Of a stretch of 54,409 nucleotides of DNA, positions 16,953-27,441 are shown piece by piece (the first letter of the stretch is position 1; each line of letters starts with the position of its first letter). Origin of the DNA: Pseudomonadota bacterium (GTDB lineage: Bacteria; Pseudomonadota; Alphaproteobacteria; Sphingomonadales; Sphingomonadaceae). The position numbers and the translations under genes are program-made. Location of the stretch: positions 1-54,409 of the forward strand of contig JAKPHK010000092.1 of NCBI GenBank assembly GCA_029550345.1. The letters are read 5' to 3'. The notes under the pieces were generated by a model. It made no database searches, was not told the DNA's origin, and was given only the letters and a program-made list of their open reading frames with translations.

Positions 16953-18860
16953 TCATTTCAGCGGGAGCAGCTGCGCGATGATGAAGTCGGCGGCCTGCTC
17001 GGCGCTCATTTCCGAGGTGTTGACCCGGATTTCGGGTGCCTCGGGCGGTTCATAGGGGCTGTCGATCCCCGTGAAGTTCTTGAGCTGGCCCGACCGCGCC
17101 TTCTTGTAAAGTCCTTTCACATCGCGGCCTTCAGCCACTTCCAGCGGCGTATCGACGTGAATTTCGATGAATTCGCCTTCGGGAAGCATCGCCCGGACCA
17201 TCTCGCGCTCGGCCCGGAACGGACTGATGAAGGCGGTCAGCACGATCAATCCGGCATCGGCCATCAGCTTGGCCACTTCGCCAACGCGGCGGATATTCTC
17301 GATCCGGTCGGCCTCGGTAAAGCCGAGATCCTTGTTGAGCCCGTGGCGGACATTGTCGCCATCGAGCAGGAAGGTGTGGCGGTTCATCAGCGCGAGCCGC
17401 TTTTCCACCTCGTTAGCGATGGTGCTCTTGCCCGCGCCGGACAGCCCGGTGAACCACAGCACCCGCGGGGTCTGATTCTTGAGCCGGGCGTGATCCTCAC
17501 GGCTGATGTCGGTCGGCTGCCAGTGGACGTTCTGTGCCCGGCGCAGGCTGAAATGCAGCATTCCGGCGCCGACGGTGGCATTGCTCAGCTTGTCGATCAG
17601 GATGAACCCGCCCAGCGTCCGGCTATCGGCATAGGTTTCGAACACCAGCGGTTTGTCGGTGGTGATCTCGGCTACGCCGATCGCGTTCAGCTCCAGCGTT
17701 TTGGTAGCGATGTGCTCCATCGTATTGACGTTGACGGTGTATTTCGGCTGCTGCACCGTTACCGAAACCGTCTGCGTGCCCAGCTTCAGCCAATAGCCGC
17801 GGCCGACGTGCAGGGCTTCATCATTGAGCCAGACCAGGGTCGCTTCGAACTGGTCGGCCACTTCGGGCGGGGCATCGGCGGCGGCAATCACGTTGCCGCG
17901 CGAACAGTCAATCTCATCAGCCAGGCACAGGGTTACCGATTGCCCCGCCACCGCGCGATCAAGATCACCATCCAGGGTGACGATCCGGGTAACCGTGCTG
18001 GTCTTGCCCGATGGCAGCACCCGCACTTCATCGCCCGGACTTACCGAGCCGCTGGCGATCAGGCCGGAAAAGCCCCGGAAATCCAGGTTCGGGCGGTTGA
18101 CCCATTGCACCGGCAGGCGCAGCGGCCGCTCGCTATCGCGTTCGGCCAGCACCTCTACCGTTTCAAGGTGCTCAATCAGGGTCGGGCCTTTGAACCACGG
18201 GGTGTTGGGCGAAGGGGCGGTGATATTGTCACCCTTGAACCCCGAAATCGGCAGCGCGGTGAAGCCTTCGATCCCGATGCCCCTGGCGAATGCGGCATAG
18301 TCGGCAACGATCGCGTCGAACACCTCCTGGCTATAGTCCACAAGGTCCATCTTGTTGACCGCCAGCACCAGGTTGCGGATCCCCAGCAAGTGGCACAGGT
18401 AGGAATGGCGCCGGGTCTGGACCAGCACGCCCTTGCGCGCATCGATCAGGATCACCGCCAGATCGGCGGTGGAGGCCCCGGTCACCATGTTGCGGGTATA
18501 TTGTTCGTGCCCCGGGCAATCGGCGACGATGAACTTGCGCTTTTCGGTGTTGAAGAAGCGATAGGCGACATCGATCGTGATGCCCTGTTCGCGCTCTGCG
18601 GCCAGTCCATCGACCAGCAGCGCAAAGTCGATCTCCTGCCCCTGCGTGCCCTGCTTCTTACTGTCGCTCTCCAATGCGGAAAGCTGGTCCTCGAAGATCA
18701 TCTTGCTGTCATAGAGCAGCCGCCCGATCAGCGTGCTTTTGCCATCGTCCACGCTGCCGCAGGTGATGAAACGCAGCATGGTTTTGTGCTGATGCTGGTC
18801 AAGATAGGCGTCGATATCCTCGGCGATGAGAGCCTCGGTGACGTAGGCGGGTTCGTCCAT
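16953..18860 (-). CDS. cysNC: Bifunctional sulfate adenylyltransferase subunit 1 / APS kinase
   Basis: Fusion protein of 635 residues. Residues about 25-455 are the EF-Tu-like GTPase subunit of ATP sulfurylase with P-loop GSVDDGKST (35-43), DCPGH and NKMDL. Residues about 465-635 are APS kinase with P-loop GLSGAGKST (472-480) and [10 protein letters not shown]. With CysD it makes APS from sulfate and ATP and then PAPS. The start codon overlaps the cysD stop by one base (TGATG). Both nucleotide sites look intact. Confidence 0.97.
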   Translation of the reverse strand: MDEPAYVTEALIAEDIDAYLDQHQHKTMLRFITCGSVDDGKSTLIGRLLYDSKMIFEDQLSALESDSKKQGTQGQEIDFALLVDGLAAEREQGITIDVAYRFFNTEKRKFIVADCPGHEQYTRNMVTGASTADLAVILIDARKGVLVQTRRHSYLCHLLGIRNLVLAVNKMDLVDYSQEVFDAIVADYAAFARGIGIEGFTALPISGFKGDNITAPSPNTPWFKGPTLIEHLETVEVLAERDSERPLRLPVQWVNRPNLDFRGFSGLIASGSVSPGDEVRVLPSGKTSTVTRIVTLDGDLDRAVAGQSVTLCLADEIDCSRGNVIAAADAPPEVADQFEATLVWLNDEALHVGRGYWLKLGTQTVSVTVQQPKYTVNVNTMEHIATKTLELNAIGVAEITTDKPLVFETYADSRTLGGFILIDKLSNATVGAGMLHFSLRRAQNVHWQPTDISREDHARLKNQTPRVLWFTGLSGAGKSTIANEVEKRLALMNRHTFLLDGDNVRHGLNKDLGFTEADRIENIRRVGEVAKLMADAGLIVLTAFISPFRAEREMVRAMLPEGEFIEIHVDTPLEVAEGRDVKGLYKKARSGQLKNFTGIDSPYEPPEAPEIRVNTSEMSAEQAADFIIAQLLPLK

Positions 18861-19780
18861 CAGAAGTACCCCTGCTGCTTCTTGATTTCCATGCCAGCCC
18901 CGCCCGCGTCCTTATCAATCGCGCGGCCCTGCCGTTCGCTGGTGGTGGTCAGCAGCGTTTCCTGGATCACTTCGGAAAGCGTCGCCGCCGCGCTTTCGAC
19001 CGCGCCGGTCAACGGATAGCAGCCAAGCGTGCGGAACCGGATCGAGCGTTCGACCGGCACTTCGCCCTCGCGCAGCGGAAAGCGATCGTCATCGACCATC
19101 AGCAACATCCCGTCGCGCTCCACCGTCGGGCGCGGAGCCGCGAAGTAGAGCGGGACGATCGGGATGCCTTCCAGCTGGATATATTGCCACACGTCCAGCT
19201 CGGTCCAGTTGGAGATCGGGAAGACCCGGATGCTCTCACCCTTGTGCTTGCGGGCGTTGTAAAGGTTCCACAATTCGGGCCGCTGGTTCTTGGGGTCCCA
19301 GCCGTGGCTGGCGGTGCGGAAGGAGAAGATCCGTTCCTTGGCTCTGCTCTTTTCCTCATCGCGCCGGGCCCCGCCGAAGGCCGCATCGAAGCCCCATTTG
19401 TCGAGCGCCTGCTTCAGCCCTTCGGTCTTCCACAGATCGGTGTGGAGCGCGCCGTGATCGAACGGATTGATCCCGCGCTCAGCCGCTTCGGGGTTTTGAT
19501 AGACCAGCAGCTCCATCCCCGATTCCGCCGCCATCCGATCCCGCAGCGCATACATATCGCGGAACTTCCAGGTGGTATCGACATGGAGCAGCGGGAACGG
19601 CGGCGGGCTGGGATAGAAGGCCTTGCGCGCCAGGTGCAGCATCACGGCCGAGTCCTTGCCGACCGAATAGAGCATCACCGGCCGCTCCGCCTCGGCCACC
19701 ACTTCGCGCATGATGTGGATCGCCTCGGCCTCAAGCCGCTGCAGGTGGGTCAGGCTATCGCTTGCGCGCGGTTCGGACAT
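18860..19780 (-). CDS. cysD: Sulfate adenylyltransferase subunit 2
   Basis: Catalytic ATP pyrophosphatase subunit of ATP sulfurylase, 306 residues. The PP-loop SVGKDS is at 39-44; other family motifs are [15 protein letters not shown] and the C-terminal [15 protein letters not shown]. The ATG at 19780 has AGGAGAA upstream. First gene of cysD-cysNC-cysQ. Its promoter faces a divergent regulator across 78 nt that hold a perfect 14-bp palindrome. Confidence 0.97.
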   Translation of the reverse strand: MSEPRASDSLTHLQRLEAEAIHIMREVVAEAERPVMLYSVGKDSAVMLHLARKAFYPSPPPFPLLHVDTTWKFRDMYALRDRMAAESGMELLVYQNPEAAERGINPFDHGALHTDLWKTEGLKQALDKWGFDAAFGGARRDEEKSRAKERIFSFRTASHGWDPKNQRPELWNLYNARKHKGESIRVFPISNWTELDVWQYIQLEGIPIVPLYFAAPRPTVERDGMLLMVDDDRFPLREGEVPVERSIRFRTLGCYPLTGAVESAAATLSEVIQETLLTTTSERQGRAIDKDAGGAGMEIKKQQGYF

Positions 19781-19823
19781 GGCCGCTGTTCTCCTGTGGG
19801 TCCGCCCCCATTGCCGCTCTTGC

Positions 19824-19853
19824 TTGACCGTTATGCTCCCATATGGGAGTAAA
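19824..19853 (+). promoter_or_regulatory. Promoter with embedded 14-bp palindromic operator between cysD and its divergent regulator
   Basis: TTGACC at 19824-19829 is a good -35 box. A perfect palindrome CTCCCATATGGGAG at 19836-19849 fills the spacer before a weak -10 (AGTAAA at 19848-19853). The regulator ATG is 5 nt further on. A protein bound here would block this promoter and could also affect cysD transcription. Confidence 0.55.
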
Positions 19854-19858
19854 ACGCC

Positions 19859-20944
19859 ATGAGCGTGCTGCCGGCCGACCAACGCGAACTGTTCCTGCCG
19901 CTGGCCGATGGCCTGCACGAGTCGCCCTGTTGGGCAACCTTCCTGCGCAATCTGGCGGTGCGGGCCGGAGCAAATGCGGCCATTCTGGCGGTCTGCCTCA
20001 GGCCGGGCGGCGCCCCCGCAGTGACCCGCTATGGCGCGCCCTCGGCCGGGCCGGAGCCGCGCCTCGATCCGGCGCGGCTGATTGAACTCGGGCTCAAGCC
20101 GCTATCCATGCTGCGCCCCGGGCGGATCTACGCGCTCGACGAACTGCTCGACTACGACGATCCGGCTGCGCTTGAGCGGCAGCGCCGCGCGCTTGACGGG
20201 CGCGGCTGGCGGTTTGGCCGCGCGCTGCGGGTCGCGGCGGAAAACGGCGCCGAGGCGTGCCTCCTGCTCACCCGCGACCGCGAAGATATTTCGGCCAGTA
20301 CAACTGCCGCGCTGACTGCCGCCGCACCGCACCTGCGCGCGGGCCTCAAGACCCTGACCATCCTTGCCGAACAGCAGCTGCGGCTTGAAATGGCGCAATC
20401 CGCGCTTGCCCGGATCGGGGTCGGCCAGATCGCGTTCGATCCGGCGGGGCAGGTGATCCTTGCCGATCCGCAAGCGGAGGCGGTCCTGCCGCTGCTGGCC
20501 GAGCGGCGCTTGCCGGTTCTGCCCGATGTTGCCCAGGCCATCGCCGAGGCTTGCGCCCGGCTGGCCGGGGCAGCTGCGGGCGAAAGCGCGCTGCTGCCAA
20601 TCGATCCACGCCGCGAATTGTACCTCCTGCTGCGCAAGGCTGAGCACACCCCGGACCGGACCGGCCCGAGCCCGGCCGTGATCGGAACCCTGCGCCAGCC
20701 CCGGCGCGAAGACCCGCGCGCCGCGATCCGCCTGCTTGTGCGCCGCTATGGCCTGTCCGAACGCGAGGCCGCACTGGCCCATGCGATCAGCCTGGGCGAA
20801 ACCATCATCGAAGCCGGCCGCCGCCTGCGCCTGACCGATGAAACGGCGCGCAACTATTCCAAACGCATTTACGCCAAGACCCAGACCCGCGGCCAGGCCG
20901 ATCTGGTACGGCTGTTGCTGGAAGGACCGATGCCGTTCGCCTGA
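19859..20944 (+). CDS. LuxR-like helix-turn-helix regulator divergent from cysD
   Basis: Protein of 361 residues with a poorly conserved N-terminal region that may be a sensor domain (no DNA-binding or kinase motif) and a C-terminal LuxR/GerE-like HTH at about 297-353 ([20 protein letters not shown], then [20 protein letters not shown]). Many sphingomonads have HTH proteins of this layout. The position opposite cysD with a shared palindrome suggests control of sulfate assimilation and itself; this is inference. No signal receiver aspartate is evident. Confidence 0.75.
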   Translation: MSVLPADQRELFLPLADGLHESPCWATFLRNLAVRAGANAAILAVCLRPGGAPAVTRYGAPSAGPEPRLDPARLIELGLKPLSMLRPGRIYALDELLDYDDPAALERQRRALDGRGWRFGRALRVAAENGAEACLLLTRDREDISASTTAALTAAAPHLRAGLKTLTILAEQQLRLEMAQSALARIGVGQIAFDPAGQVILADPQAEAVLPLLAERRLPVLPDVAQAIAEACARLAGAAAGESALLPIDPRRELYLLLRKAEHTPDRTGPSPAVIGTLRQPRREDPRAAIRLLVRRYGLSEREAALAHAISLGETIIEAGRRLRLTDETARNYSKRIYAKTQTRGQADLVRLLLEGPMPFA

Positions 20945-21046
20945 CCGGCAGCCATCGGTATTTCTACCTGCCCGCCCGCTTACCAGCCCCAAAGCGCCCT
21001 CCGGCTATCCGCGCAGGTACTGTTAAAGACCGGGGCACAAGACAAA

Positions 21047-22303
21047 ATGCTGAAGCGAATCAATCCTTCACAGGCGGAATTGGGAATGTTCATCCACAAG
21101 CTGGAAGGACCGTGGCTGAAGCATCCGTTCTGGAAAAGCCGGTTCGTGATCGACGATCCCGATACCCTGTCTGACCTGCGCGACGCAGAGATTGACGCCG
21201 TAGTGATCGACATTGCCAAAGGGCGGGACATCAACACCCTGCCGCCCGCTCCGGCGGCCATGGCACCGGCGCCGCAGCCGCCGCGCCGCCGCTTTGCCCC
21301 GTCCGCTGCTCCGGCCCCGTTCGATCCCCGCAGCACCGCACCACAAAGCACCGCGCGTGAATTCGGCCAGGCCACGAAAATCGCCGAGCGCGCCCGCAAG
21401 GTCGTCAGCAAGGTCTTCCTTGAAGCGCGGCTGGGCAAATCGATCAAGGCCGAAACGGTCGAGCCGGTGATCGAGGACATCTTCGCCTCGATTCAGCGCA
21501 ACCCCCATGCCTTCAACGGCCTGATGCGCTGCAAACAGGAAACCGAATATCTCTATCGCCATGCGCTGGCCTGTTCGGCGCTGATGATCTCGCTCGCCCG
21601 TCAGCTCAAACTCTCGCCCAGCGAAATCCGCGATGCCGGGCTGGCCGGATTGCTGTTCGATGTCGGGGTCAACCACCTGCCGGTCAATCTGGCAGAATAC
21701 GGCAACGACTTTCGCCGGATCACGCCTGACGTGCTGCAATTGCACGCCGATCTGGGATACAACTTCCTGATCGCCAGCGGACTGCCCGAACCGATAGCGT
21801 TGGTGGCCCGCCACCACCACGAACGCAACGACGGCTCCGGTTATCCGGCCGGGCTGATCGGCGGGGACATTCCGCTGCTGTCACGCATGGCTGCGGTCTG
21901 CGACGCCTATGACGAACTGGCCAGCGGCTCCGGTGATTCCCAGCCGGTCGATCCGGGCGCGGTGGTTCAGCAGATGGCGCAGACCCCGGGCAAGTTCGAT
22001 CCGGTGGTCTTCGCCGCCTTCGTGCAGTGCATCGGCACCTTCCCGATCGGCACCTTCGTCGAACTGCGCAGCGGGCGGCTGGCGATGGTGATCGACCAGT
22101 CCGCCACTGACTATGCCAAGCCGACCGTGCGCACCTTCTATTCGATCGAGGTCAACGAGCGGGTCCGCCAGGAAGTGATCGATCTGGCCAACTGCTATGG
22201 CGCCGATGCGATTGTCGGCCTGGCCGACCTTTCCCGGTTCGAGCCGGAAGACGTGCTGGAACTGCGCCAGCGGATGCTGGCAACGCTCGGGCGTGTCCGA
22301 TAA
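21047..22303 (+). CDS. HD-GYP domain protein with degenerate metal site (DUF3391 N-terminus)
   Basis: Protein of 418 residues. An N-terminal DUF3391-like segment (3-60) is joined by a proline-rich linker (66-100) to an HD-GYP domain (about 150-300). HD-GYP proteins degrade cyclic di-GMP. Here the GYP part HHHERNDGSGYP (256-267), His172 and His233 are kept, but the signature HDxGK reads F204-D205-V-G-V208, so the metal-binding histidine and the lysine are lost. It may therefore be a c-di-GMP-binding effector or an inactive enzyme. It ends 1 nt from the convergent hydrolase gene. Confidence 0.85.
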   Translation: MLKRINPSQAELGMFIHKLEGPWLKHPFWKSRFVIDDPDTLSDLRDAEIDAVVIDIAKGRDINTLPPAPAAMAPAPQPPRRRFAPSAAPAPFDPRSTAPQSTAREFGQATKIAERARKVVSKVFLEARLGKSIKAETVEPVIEDIFASIQRNPHAFNGLMRCKQETEYLYRHALACSALMISLARQLKLSPSEIRDAGLAGLLFDVGVNHLPVNLAEYGNDFRRITPDVLQLHADLGYNFLIASGLPEPIALVARHHHERNDGSGYPAGLIGGDIPLLSRMAAVCDAYDELASGSGDSQPVDPGAVVQQMAQTPGKFDPVVFAAFVQCIGTFPIGTFVELRSGRLAMVIDQSATDYAKPTVRTFYSIEVNERVRQEVIDLANCYGADAIVGLADLSRFEPEDVLELRQRMLATLGRVR

Positions 22304-22304
22304 C

Positions 22305-24191
22305 TCAGTCCTTTACCACCGGCAGCCAGACCGCGCTGGCATTGGCACCGCCCCAGCGCACGGTCTGGCGCGCTGGTTGGTAGGCGCTGGCCGGGGCTTC
22401 GAAGATGTTCGGCACCCAGGTCTGCGGATTGCGGTCATAAAGCGGGAACAGGCTCGACTGGACCTGGACCATGATCCGGTGTCCCGGCAGGACCACATGG
22501 TTCACGTTCGGCAATGACCAGCCGAAGGCATAGGTCTTGCCCGGTTCCAGCGGCGCCGGGCTGGAAAAACCGTGGACATAGCGCCCGCGATAGATCTCGA
22601 TCCCGATCCCCAGCTGGTATCCGGCCATGCCCGGCTGGGCCGACATCTGCGAAGGATAGACGTCGATCAGTTTGACCACCCAGTCGCTGTCCTGCCCGGT
22701 GGTTGCCGCGCGCAGGTCGATCCGGGGGGCGCCCTTGATGTGGACCGGCTCTTTCAGCACCGGCGTGACATAGGACAGCACATCGCTTCGCCCGTCGGCA
22801 AAGCGCTGGTCCTGCACCAGCCAGGTTTTCCAGCCGTCCCCGCCCAGTTGAACCGGGCGCGGCATGAAGGGGACCGGCTTGGCCGGATCGGAGACATATT
22901 CATCCGCCCCCTCGGCGGTCGGCTTGGCGAAGGACAGGCCGAACTTGCCGGTCAGGTAAAGCGGCTGCTCGGTCCCGGCGGGCCACTTCGCGTCGGTTTC
23001 CCAGCGATTGGTGCCGGTGGCATAGGTGATCGCGGCGGGCATGGGCTTGCACGGCGCGGGATTGGTCTTGACCCGGCAATCGAGGAACGGCTTGATCCAG
23101 TTCAGCCGGAACTGCAGCGCGGTATCGCCTTCGAACTTCAACGGGCCGAGATACGACCCATCGTAATTCGCCCCCGAATGCCGCCAGGGGCCGATCGCCA
23201 GGCTGATCGGGGCATCGGGCTGCGCGGCCTTTACCGCCTTGTAAACCGCCGGAGCGCCATAGGAATCCTCCTGATCCCACTGTCCCAGCATCACCAGGGT
23301 CGGCACGGTCAGCTTGCGTTTGGCCAGCAGCTTGTCCACCGCCTGTTCCTGCCAGTACTGGTCATAGCTGGGGTGTTCCAACACCTTGCGGACCACCGGC
23401 AGCTGGTCGATCCCCCAGTACCGCGCGAAATTGCTGGCCGATCCGCCTTCAAGATAGACCTCATAAGGATCGCCGGTGCCGACCGGCACGTTGCCGCCGC
23501 CCTTGTCCACGGTTTGCGAAAGGTCATAGTCGAACCCGAAGGTGCGGAAGGCGCCGTTGTGGAACCAGTCGTCCCCCATCCAGCCATCGACCATCGGCGA
23601 TTGCGGCACCGCCGCCTTCAGCGCCGGATGCGGATCGATTAGCGCCATCAGCGAGGTGAAGCCCAGATAGCTCGACCCGATGATCCCGACCTTGCCGTTG
23701 CTTTCGGGCACGTTCTTGACCAGCCAGTCGATCGTGTCCCAGGCGTCGGTCGAATGGTCGATCCCGGTCTTGTTCAGCGGCCCGCGTGCCGGACGGGCCA
23801 TGACATATTCGCCTTCCGATTTTCCCAGCCCGCGCACGTCCTGATAGACCCGGATATAGCCATCGTTGACGAACGGCGCGTCCATAACCGGCAGAATTTC
23901 CTCGATCTTCTGGCTGCGGTTGCGGCTGGTTGAACCGTTGGCATCATAGGGCGTGCGGCTCAACAGGATCGGCCCGCCGCTGGTGCCCTTGCGCATCACG
24001 ATTACGGTATAGAGCTTGGTCCCGTCGCGCATCGGCACCATCACTTCACGCCGCACATAGTCGGCCTGCGGGCGCACCCAGTCGTAACTATCGACCTTCT
24101 CGTTGGCCATCGGATCGATCGGCTGGGCGATCAGCGGCATGGTGACTGTGGCAGTGGCAATCAGCAGGCTGGACAGAAGAACGCGGCGCAT
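22305..24191 (-). CDS. CocE/NonD family alpha/beta hydrolase (X-Pro dipeptidyl-peptidase S15 type), exported
   Basis: Protein of 628 residues with a signal peptide (residues 1-22). The alpha/beta hydrolase domain has nucleophile S174 in GSSYLG, an acid in GQWDQED and His in GPWRHSG. The C-terminal part is the beta-sandwich of X-Pro peptidases and glutaryl-7-ACA/cocaine esterases. It probably hydrolyses an acyl ester or amide in the periplasm; the substrate is unknown. GGGAG upstream of the ATG at 24191 decides the start. Confidence 0.9.
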   Translation of the reverse strand: MRRVLLSSLLIATATVTMPLIAQPIDPMANEKVDSYDWVRPQADYVRREVMVPMRDGTKLYTVIVMRKGTSGGPILLSRTPYDANGSTSRNRSQKIEEILPVMDAPFVNDGYIRVYQDVRGLGKSEGEYVMARPARGPLNKTGIDHSTDAWDTIDWLVKNVPESNGKVGIIGSSYLGFTSLMALIDPHPALKAAVPQSPMVDGWMGDDWFHNGAFRTFGFDYDLSQTVDKGGGNVPVGTGDPYEVYLEGGSASNFARYWGIDQLPVVRKVLEHPSYDQYWQEQAVDKLLAKRKLTVPTLVMLGQWDQEDSYGAPAVYKAVKAAQPDAPISLAIGPWRHSGANYDGSYLGPLKFEGDTALQFRLNWIKPFLDCRVKTNPAPCKPMPAAITYATGTNRWETDAKWPAGTEQPLYLTGKFGLSFAKPTAEGADEYVSDPAKPVPFMPRPVQLGGDGWKTWLVQDQRFADGRSDVLSYVTPVLKEPVHIKGAPRIDLRAATTGQDSDWVVKLIDVYPSQMSAQPGMAGYQLGIGIEIYRGRYVHGFSSPAPLEPGKTYAFGWSLPNVNHVVLPGHRIMVQVQSSLFPLYDRNPQTWVPNIFEAPASAYQPARQTVRWGGANASAVWLPVVKD

Positions 24192-24238
24192 GGATGCTCC
24201 CTCAAGCGGTTTTCGGGAAGCTAGCAGCTTTGTCGGGC

Positions 24239-24266
24239 TTGAGAAGCGCCTCGGCTTGCCTATTCT
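24239..24266 (+). promoter_or_regulatory. Promoter of the quinone oxidoreductase gene
   Basis: TTGAGA (24239-24244) and TATTCT (24261-24266) are separated by 16 nt. An ATG at 24288 follows with GGAG at 24277-24280, giving a short leader of about 15 nt. Confidence 0.6.
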
Positions 24267-24287
24267 GCGAACAACAGGAGAGAGACA

Positions 24288-25265
24288 ATGCGCGCAGTCC
24301 AGGCCATTATCGAACAGACCGGCGGACCCGAGGTGATCCAGTGGCACGAGGTTGATCTGCCCGCCCCCGGCCCGGGCGAAGTGCTGATCCGGCATGAGGC
24401 CGTGGGGCTGAACTACATCGACACCTATCTGCGATCGGGGCTGTACCCGACCCGGCTGCCCGGCGGCCTCGGTTTTGAAGCGGCGGGCGTGATCGAGGCA
24501 GTAGGCGAAGGGGTAAGCCACCTCAGCCCCGGACAACGCGCGGCCAGCTTTGGCGGGACGCCGGGGGCCTATGCCAGCGCCCGGATTGTCAAGGCGGCAG
24601 AGCTGTTCCCCCTGCCCGAGGGCATCGACAGCGCGACAGCCGCCGCCGTGTTCCTGAAAGGCGCAACCACGGAAGCACTGGCAGAACGCTGCGCCCCGCT
24701 TGATGCCGGAGCATGGGCACTGGTCCCCGCCGCCGCCGGTGGGGTTGGTCTGCTGCTGGTCCAATGGCTGAGTGCACGCGGTGTGCGTGTGATCGGCACG
24801 GTTGGCACCCCCGCAAAGGTCCGTCTGGCGCAGGAGGCCGGGGCTGAACTGGTGTACCTTTCGGGTGATCCCGATGTGGTCGCCAAGGTCCGCGCGGCAA
24901 CCGGCGGCAAGGGCGTTGCCGTATCCTATGACGGGGTCGGCGCGGCGATGTGGGAAACCTCGCTCAAATCCATGGCTCCGCGCGGGACGATCGTTTCTTT
25001 CGGCAATGCCAGCGGGCCTGTCACCGGGGTCAACCTCGGCGTCCTGGCCCAGCACGGCTCGCTGTTCGTCACCCGGATGACGATGTACGATTACTACCGC
25101 GACCCGGCAGAGGCGCTGGCCGGATCAGCCAGGCTGTGGGACATGATCGCCAAGGGCAAGCTGACCATCACGATCGGCCAGACCTATCCGCTGCTCGAAG
25201 CCGCCCAGGCGCACCGCGATCTTGAGGCGCGAAAGACTACGGGATCGACGCTGCTGTTGCCTTAA
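24288..25265 (+). CDS. qor: NADPH:quinone oxidoreductase (zeta-crystallin type)
   Basis: Zinc-free medium-chain dehydrogenase/reductase of 325 residues. The N-terminus LNYIDTYLRSGLYP and the PAAAGGVGLLLVQW nucleotide-binding motif are those of Qor proteins. Length agrees with E. coli Qor (327). It reduces quinones with NADPH in the cytoplasm. A promoter and a strong ribosome-binding site precede it. It converges on the spermidine-synthase-like gene. Confidence 0.92.
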   Translation: MRAVQAIIEQTGGPEVIQWHEVDLPAPGPGEVLIRHEAVGLNYIDTYLRSGLYPTRLPGGLGFEAAGVIEAVGEGVSHLSPGQRAASFGGTPGAYASARIVKAAELFPLPEGIDSATAAAVFLKGATTEALAERCAPLDAGAWALVPAAAGGVGLLLVQWLSARGVRVIGTVGTPAKVRLAQEAGAELVYLSGDPDVVAKVRAATGGKGVAVSYDGVGAAMWETSLKSMAPRGTIVSFGNASGPVTGVNLGVLAQHGSLFVTRMTMYDYYRDPAEALAGSARLWDMIAKGKLTITIGQTYPLLEAAQAHRDLEARKTTGSTLLLP

Positions 25266-25274
25266 AACCTGGGC

Positions 25275-25955
25275 CTAGACCCGCGCGAACCAGATCACGT
25301 GGCGCGGGCCCTTGCCCTTGCCGTTGGCGTCATAGCGGGCGCGGACTTCGACTTCCTCGACTGTGAAGCCGACTTCGCTCAGCCGCCGGGTGAACTTCGG
25401 ATCGGGAAAGGCCGACCACACCGCCAGCACCCCGCCCGGCGCCAGCGCACGGCGGGCGTTATGAAGCCCGGCCTTGGAATAAAGCCGGTTGTTCTCTTCG
25501 CGCACCACCCCATCCGGCCCGTTATCGACATCGAGCAGGATTGCGTCGAACGGTTCGGGGGCCAGCAGGATCGCCTCGGCCACGTCACCCATCACCAGCC
25601 GTACACGCGGATCGTCAAGGCAGCCCTCGGCCACTTCGGCCATCGGACCTTTCGCCCATTCGATGATTTCCGGCATCAGTTCGGCGACGGAGCAGCGCCC
25701 CTTTGGCCCCATCCCCGCCAGCGCGGCGCGCAGGGTGAAACCCATACCGTAACCGCCAATCAGCAGGTGCGGATCGGCCATGCCCTTCAGCCGCTCCAGA
25801 GTCAGGGTCGCGAGCTTTTCTTCAGAGCCGCGCATCCGCGTGCTCATCAGCTCGTTATGCCCCATCACAATCATGAAATCGCGGCCATGGGAAAAGAGTT
25901 TGAGCTCCTCGCCCCCCGGGACCTGGGCACTGCCGAGCAGCTGGCGGGTAATCAC
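25275..25955 (-). CDS. Spermidine-synthase-like methyltransferase-fold protein
   Basis: Protein of 226 residues with the spermidine synthase/SAM-dependent methyltransferase fold: [16 protein letters not shown] (motif I), [12 protein letters not shown] and [13 protein letters not shown]. The acidic DDDTG signature of true spermidine synthase is missing, so the substrate is uncertain. It starts with a GTG that overlaps the aroG stop by 4 nt (GTGA), a sign of translational coupling. The link with the shikimate pathway is unexplained. Confidence 0.82.
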   Translation of the reverse strand: MITRQLLGSAQVPGGEELKLFSHGRDFMIVMGHNELMSTRMRGSEEKLATLTLERLKGMADPHLLIGGYGMGFTLRAALAGMGPKGRCSVAELMPEIIEWAKGPMAEVAEGCLDDPRVRLVMGDVAEAILLAPEPFDAILLDVDNGPDGVVREENNRLYSKAGLHNARRALAPGGVLAVWSAFPDPKFTRRLSEVGFTVEEVEVRARYDANGKGKGPRHVIWFARV

Positions 25956-27325
25956 GCCGCGCGCTGGGCGCGGTCAACCGCTTCCTGGTTGAGCATATCC
26001 GCCAGCAGGAACGCCAGTTCGAGCGACTGCGCCGCGTTAAGCCGCGGATCGCAGTGGGTGTGATAACGATCGGCCAGCGCCGCATCGGAAATCGCCACGG
26101 CCCCGCCAACGCATTCGGTCACATCCTGACCCGTCATCTCGATATGGATGCCGCCCGCATGGGTGCCTTCGGCGCGGTGGACCGCGAAGAAGCCGCGCAC
26201 CTCGTTCAGGATCCGGTCGAACGGGCGGGTCTTGTAGCCGCTATCGGCCTTGACCACGTTGCCATGCATCGGGTCGCAGGACCACACCACCGGATGTCCT
26301 TCGCGTTTCACCGCGCGGACCAGCGGGGCAAGGCCGGCTTCCACCTTGTCATCACCAAACCGGCTGATCAGGGTAATCCGCCCGGCTTCGCGGCCCGGGT
26401 TGAGCGTATCGAGCTGGCGCAGCAACTCGTCCGGGGCGAGGCTCGGCCCGCACTTGAACCCGATCGGGTTGCCAACGCCGCGCAGATATTCGACGTGGGC
26501 CGATCCTTCGAACCGGGTCCGGTCGCCGATCCACAGCATATGCGCGCTGGTATCGTACCAGTCCCCGGTCAGCGAATCGCGCCGGGTCATCGCCTGCTCA
26601 TAGGGCAGGTGCAGCGCCTCGTGGCTGGTATAGAAGCTGGTGCCCTGCAACTGCGGCACGGTGGCCGGGTCGATCCCGCAGGCCTCCATGAAGTCCAGCG
26701 CTTCGCCAATCCGGCCGGACACTTCCGCAAACCGCGCGGCCCAGGGGCTGCGGCCCATGAAATCAAGCGTCCACTGGTGGACCTGGCGCAGGTTGGCATA
26801 GCCACCGGTCGAAAAGGCGCGCAGCAGGTTGAGCGTCGCCGCGCTCTGCGAATAGGCCTGCATCAGCCGCTGCGGATCGGGGATGCGGCTTTCGGCCGAA
26901 AACTCGATCCCGTTGATGTTGTCACCCAGATAGCTCGGCAGCTCGACCCCGTCCTGCACCTCGACCGGCGAGCTGCGCGGCTTGGCGAACTGGCCCGCCA
27001 TCCGCCCGACCTTGATCACCGGCTGCTTGCTGGCGAAAGTCAGCACGACCGCCATCTGCAACAGCACCCGGAAGGTGTCGCGGATGTTGTTCGGGTGGAA
27101 CTCGGCGAAGCTTTCCGCACAGTCCCCGCCTTGCAGCAGGAAACCCTTGCCCGCCGCAACCTCGGCCAGATCGGCCTTCAGTGCGCGCGCTTCTCCGGCA
27201 AATACCAGCGGCGGAAAAGTGGTCAGCGTATCCGTGACCTTATCCAGCGCCGCGCCATCGGGATAGCTCGGCAGATGCCGCGCTTCCTTGGCTTTCCAGC
27301 TTTCGGGGGTCCAGTTACTAGCCAC
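25952..27325 (-). CDS. aroG: Class II 3-deoxy-7-phosphoheptulonate (DAHP) synthase
   Basis: Plant/Mycobacterium-type class II enzyme, 457 residues, committing step of aromatic amino acid synthesis from PEP and erythrose-4-phosphate. Motifs include [43 protein letters not shown] and [15 protein letters not shown]. The start is a GTG at 27325 with GGAG 7 nt upstream; no suitable ATG exists. A promoter candidate lies at 27357-27384. Confidence 0.95.
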   Translation of the reverse strand: MASNWTPESWKAKEARHLPSYPDGAALDKVTDTLTTFPPLVFAGEARALKADLAEVAAGKGFLLQGGDCAESFAEFHPNNIRDTFRVLLQMAVVLTFASKQPVIKVGRMAGQFAKPRSSPVEVQDGVELPSYLGDNINGIEFSAESRIPDPQRLMQAYSQSAATLNLLRAFSTGGYANLRQVHQWTLDFMGRSPWAARFAEVSGRIGEALDFMEACGIDPATVPQLQGTSFYTSHEALHLPYEQAMTRRDSLTGDWYDTSAHMLWIGDRTRFEGSAHVEYLRGVGNPIGFKCGPSLAPDELLRQLDTLNPGREAGRITLISRFGDDKVEAGLAPLVRAVKREGHPVVWSCDPMHGNVVKADSGYKTRPFDRILNEVRGFFAVHRAEGTHAGGIHIEMTGQDVTECVGGAVAISDAALADRYHTHCDPRLNAAQSLELAFLLADMLNQEAVDRAQRAA

Positions 27326-27356
27326 GTTGATGCTCCGACAATTCGCAAAGCGCGGC

Positions 27357-27384
27357 CCATAGCCCCGCTTTGCCGCAAATGCAA
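27357..27384 (-). promoter_or_regulatory. Candidate aroG promoter
   Basis: On the minus strand TTGCAT (27379-27384) and CTATGG (27357-27362) are separated by 16 nt. The predicted start point leaves about 25 nt before the GTG. Confidence 0.35.
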
Positions 27385-27441
27385 AACCTGCAAACCCGAT
27401 CAGTGAAATCGCGCAATTATATTACGCGGCCACCGCCTGGA

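Noticed and set aside
16686..19019. Long open frame on the plus strand (777 codons) opposite cysQ and cysNC
   Set aside because: It is antisense to a strongly conserved pair, its product has no recognisable motif and is rich in arginine, histidine, glutamine and proline as expected of a GC-rich shadow frame.
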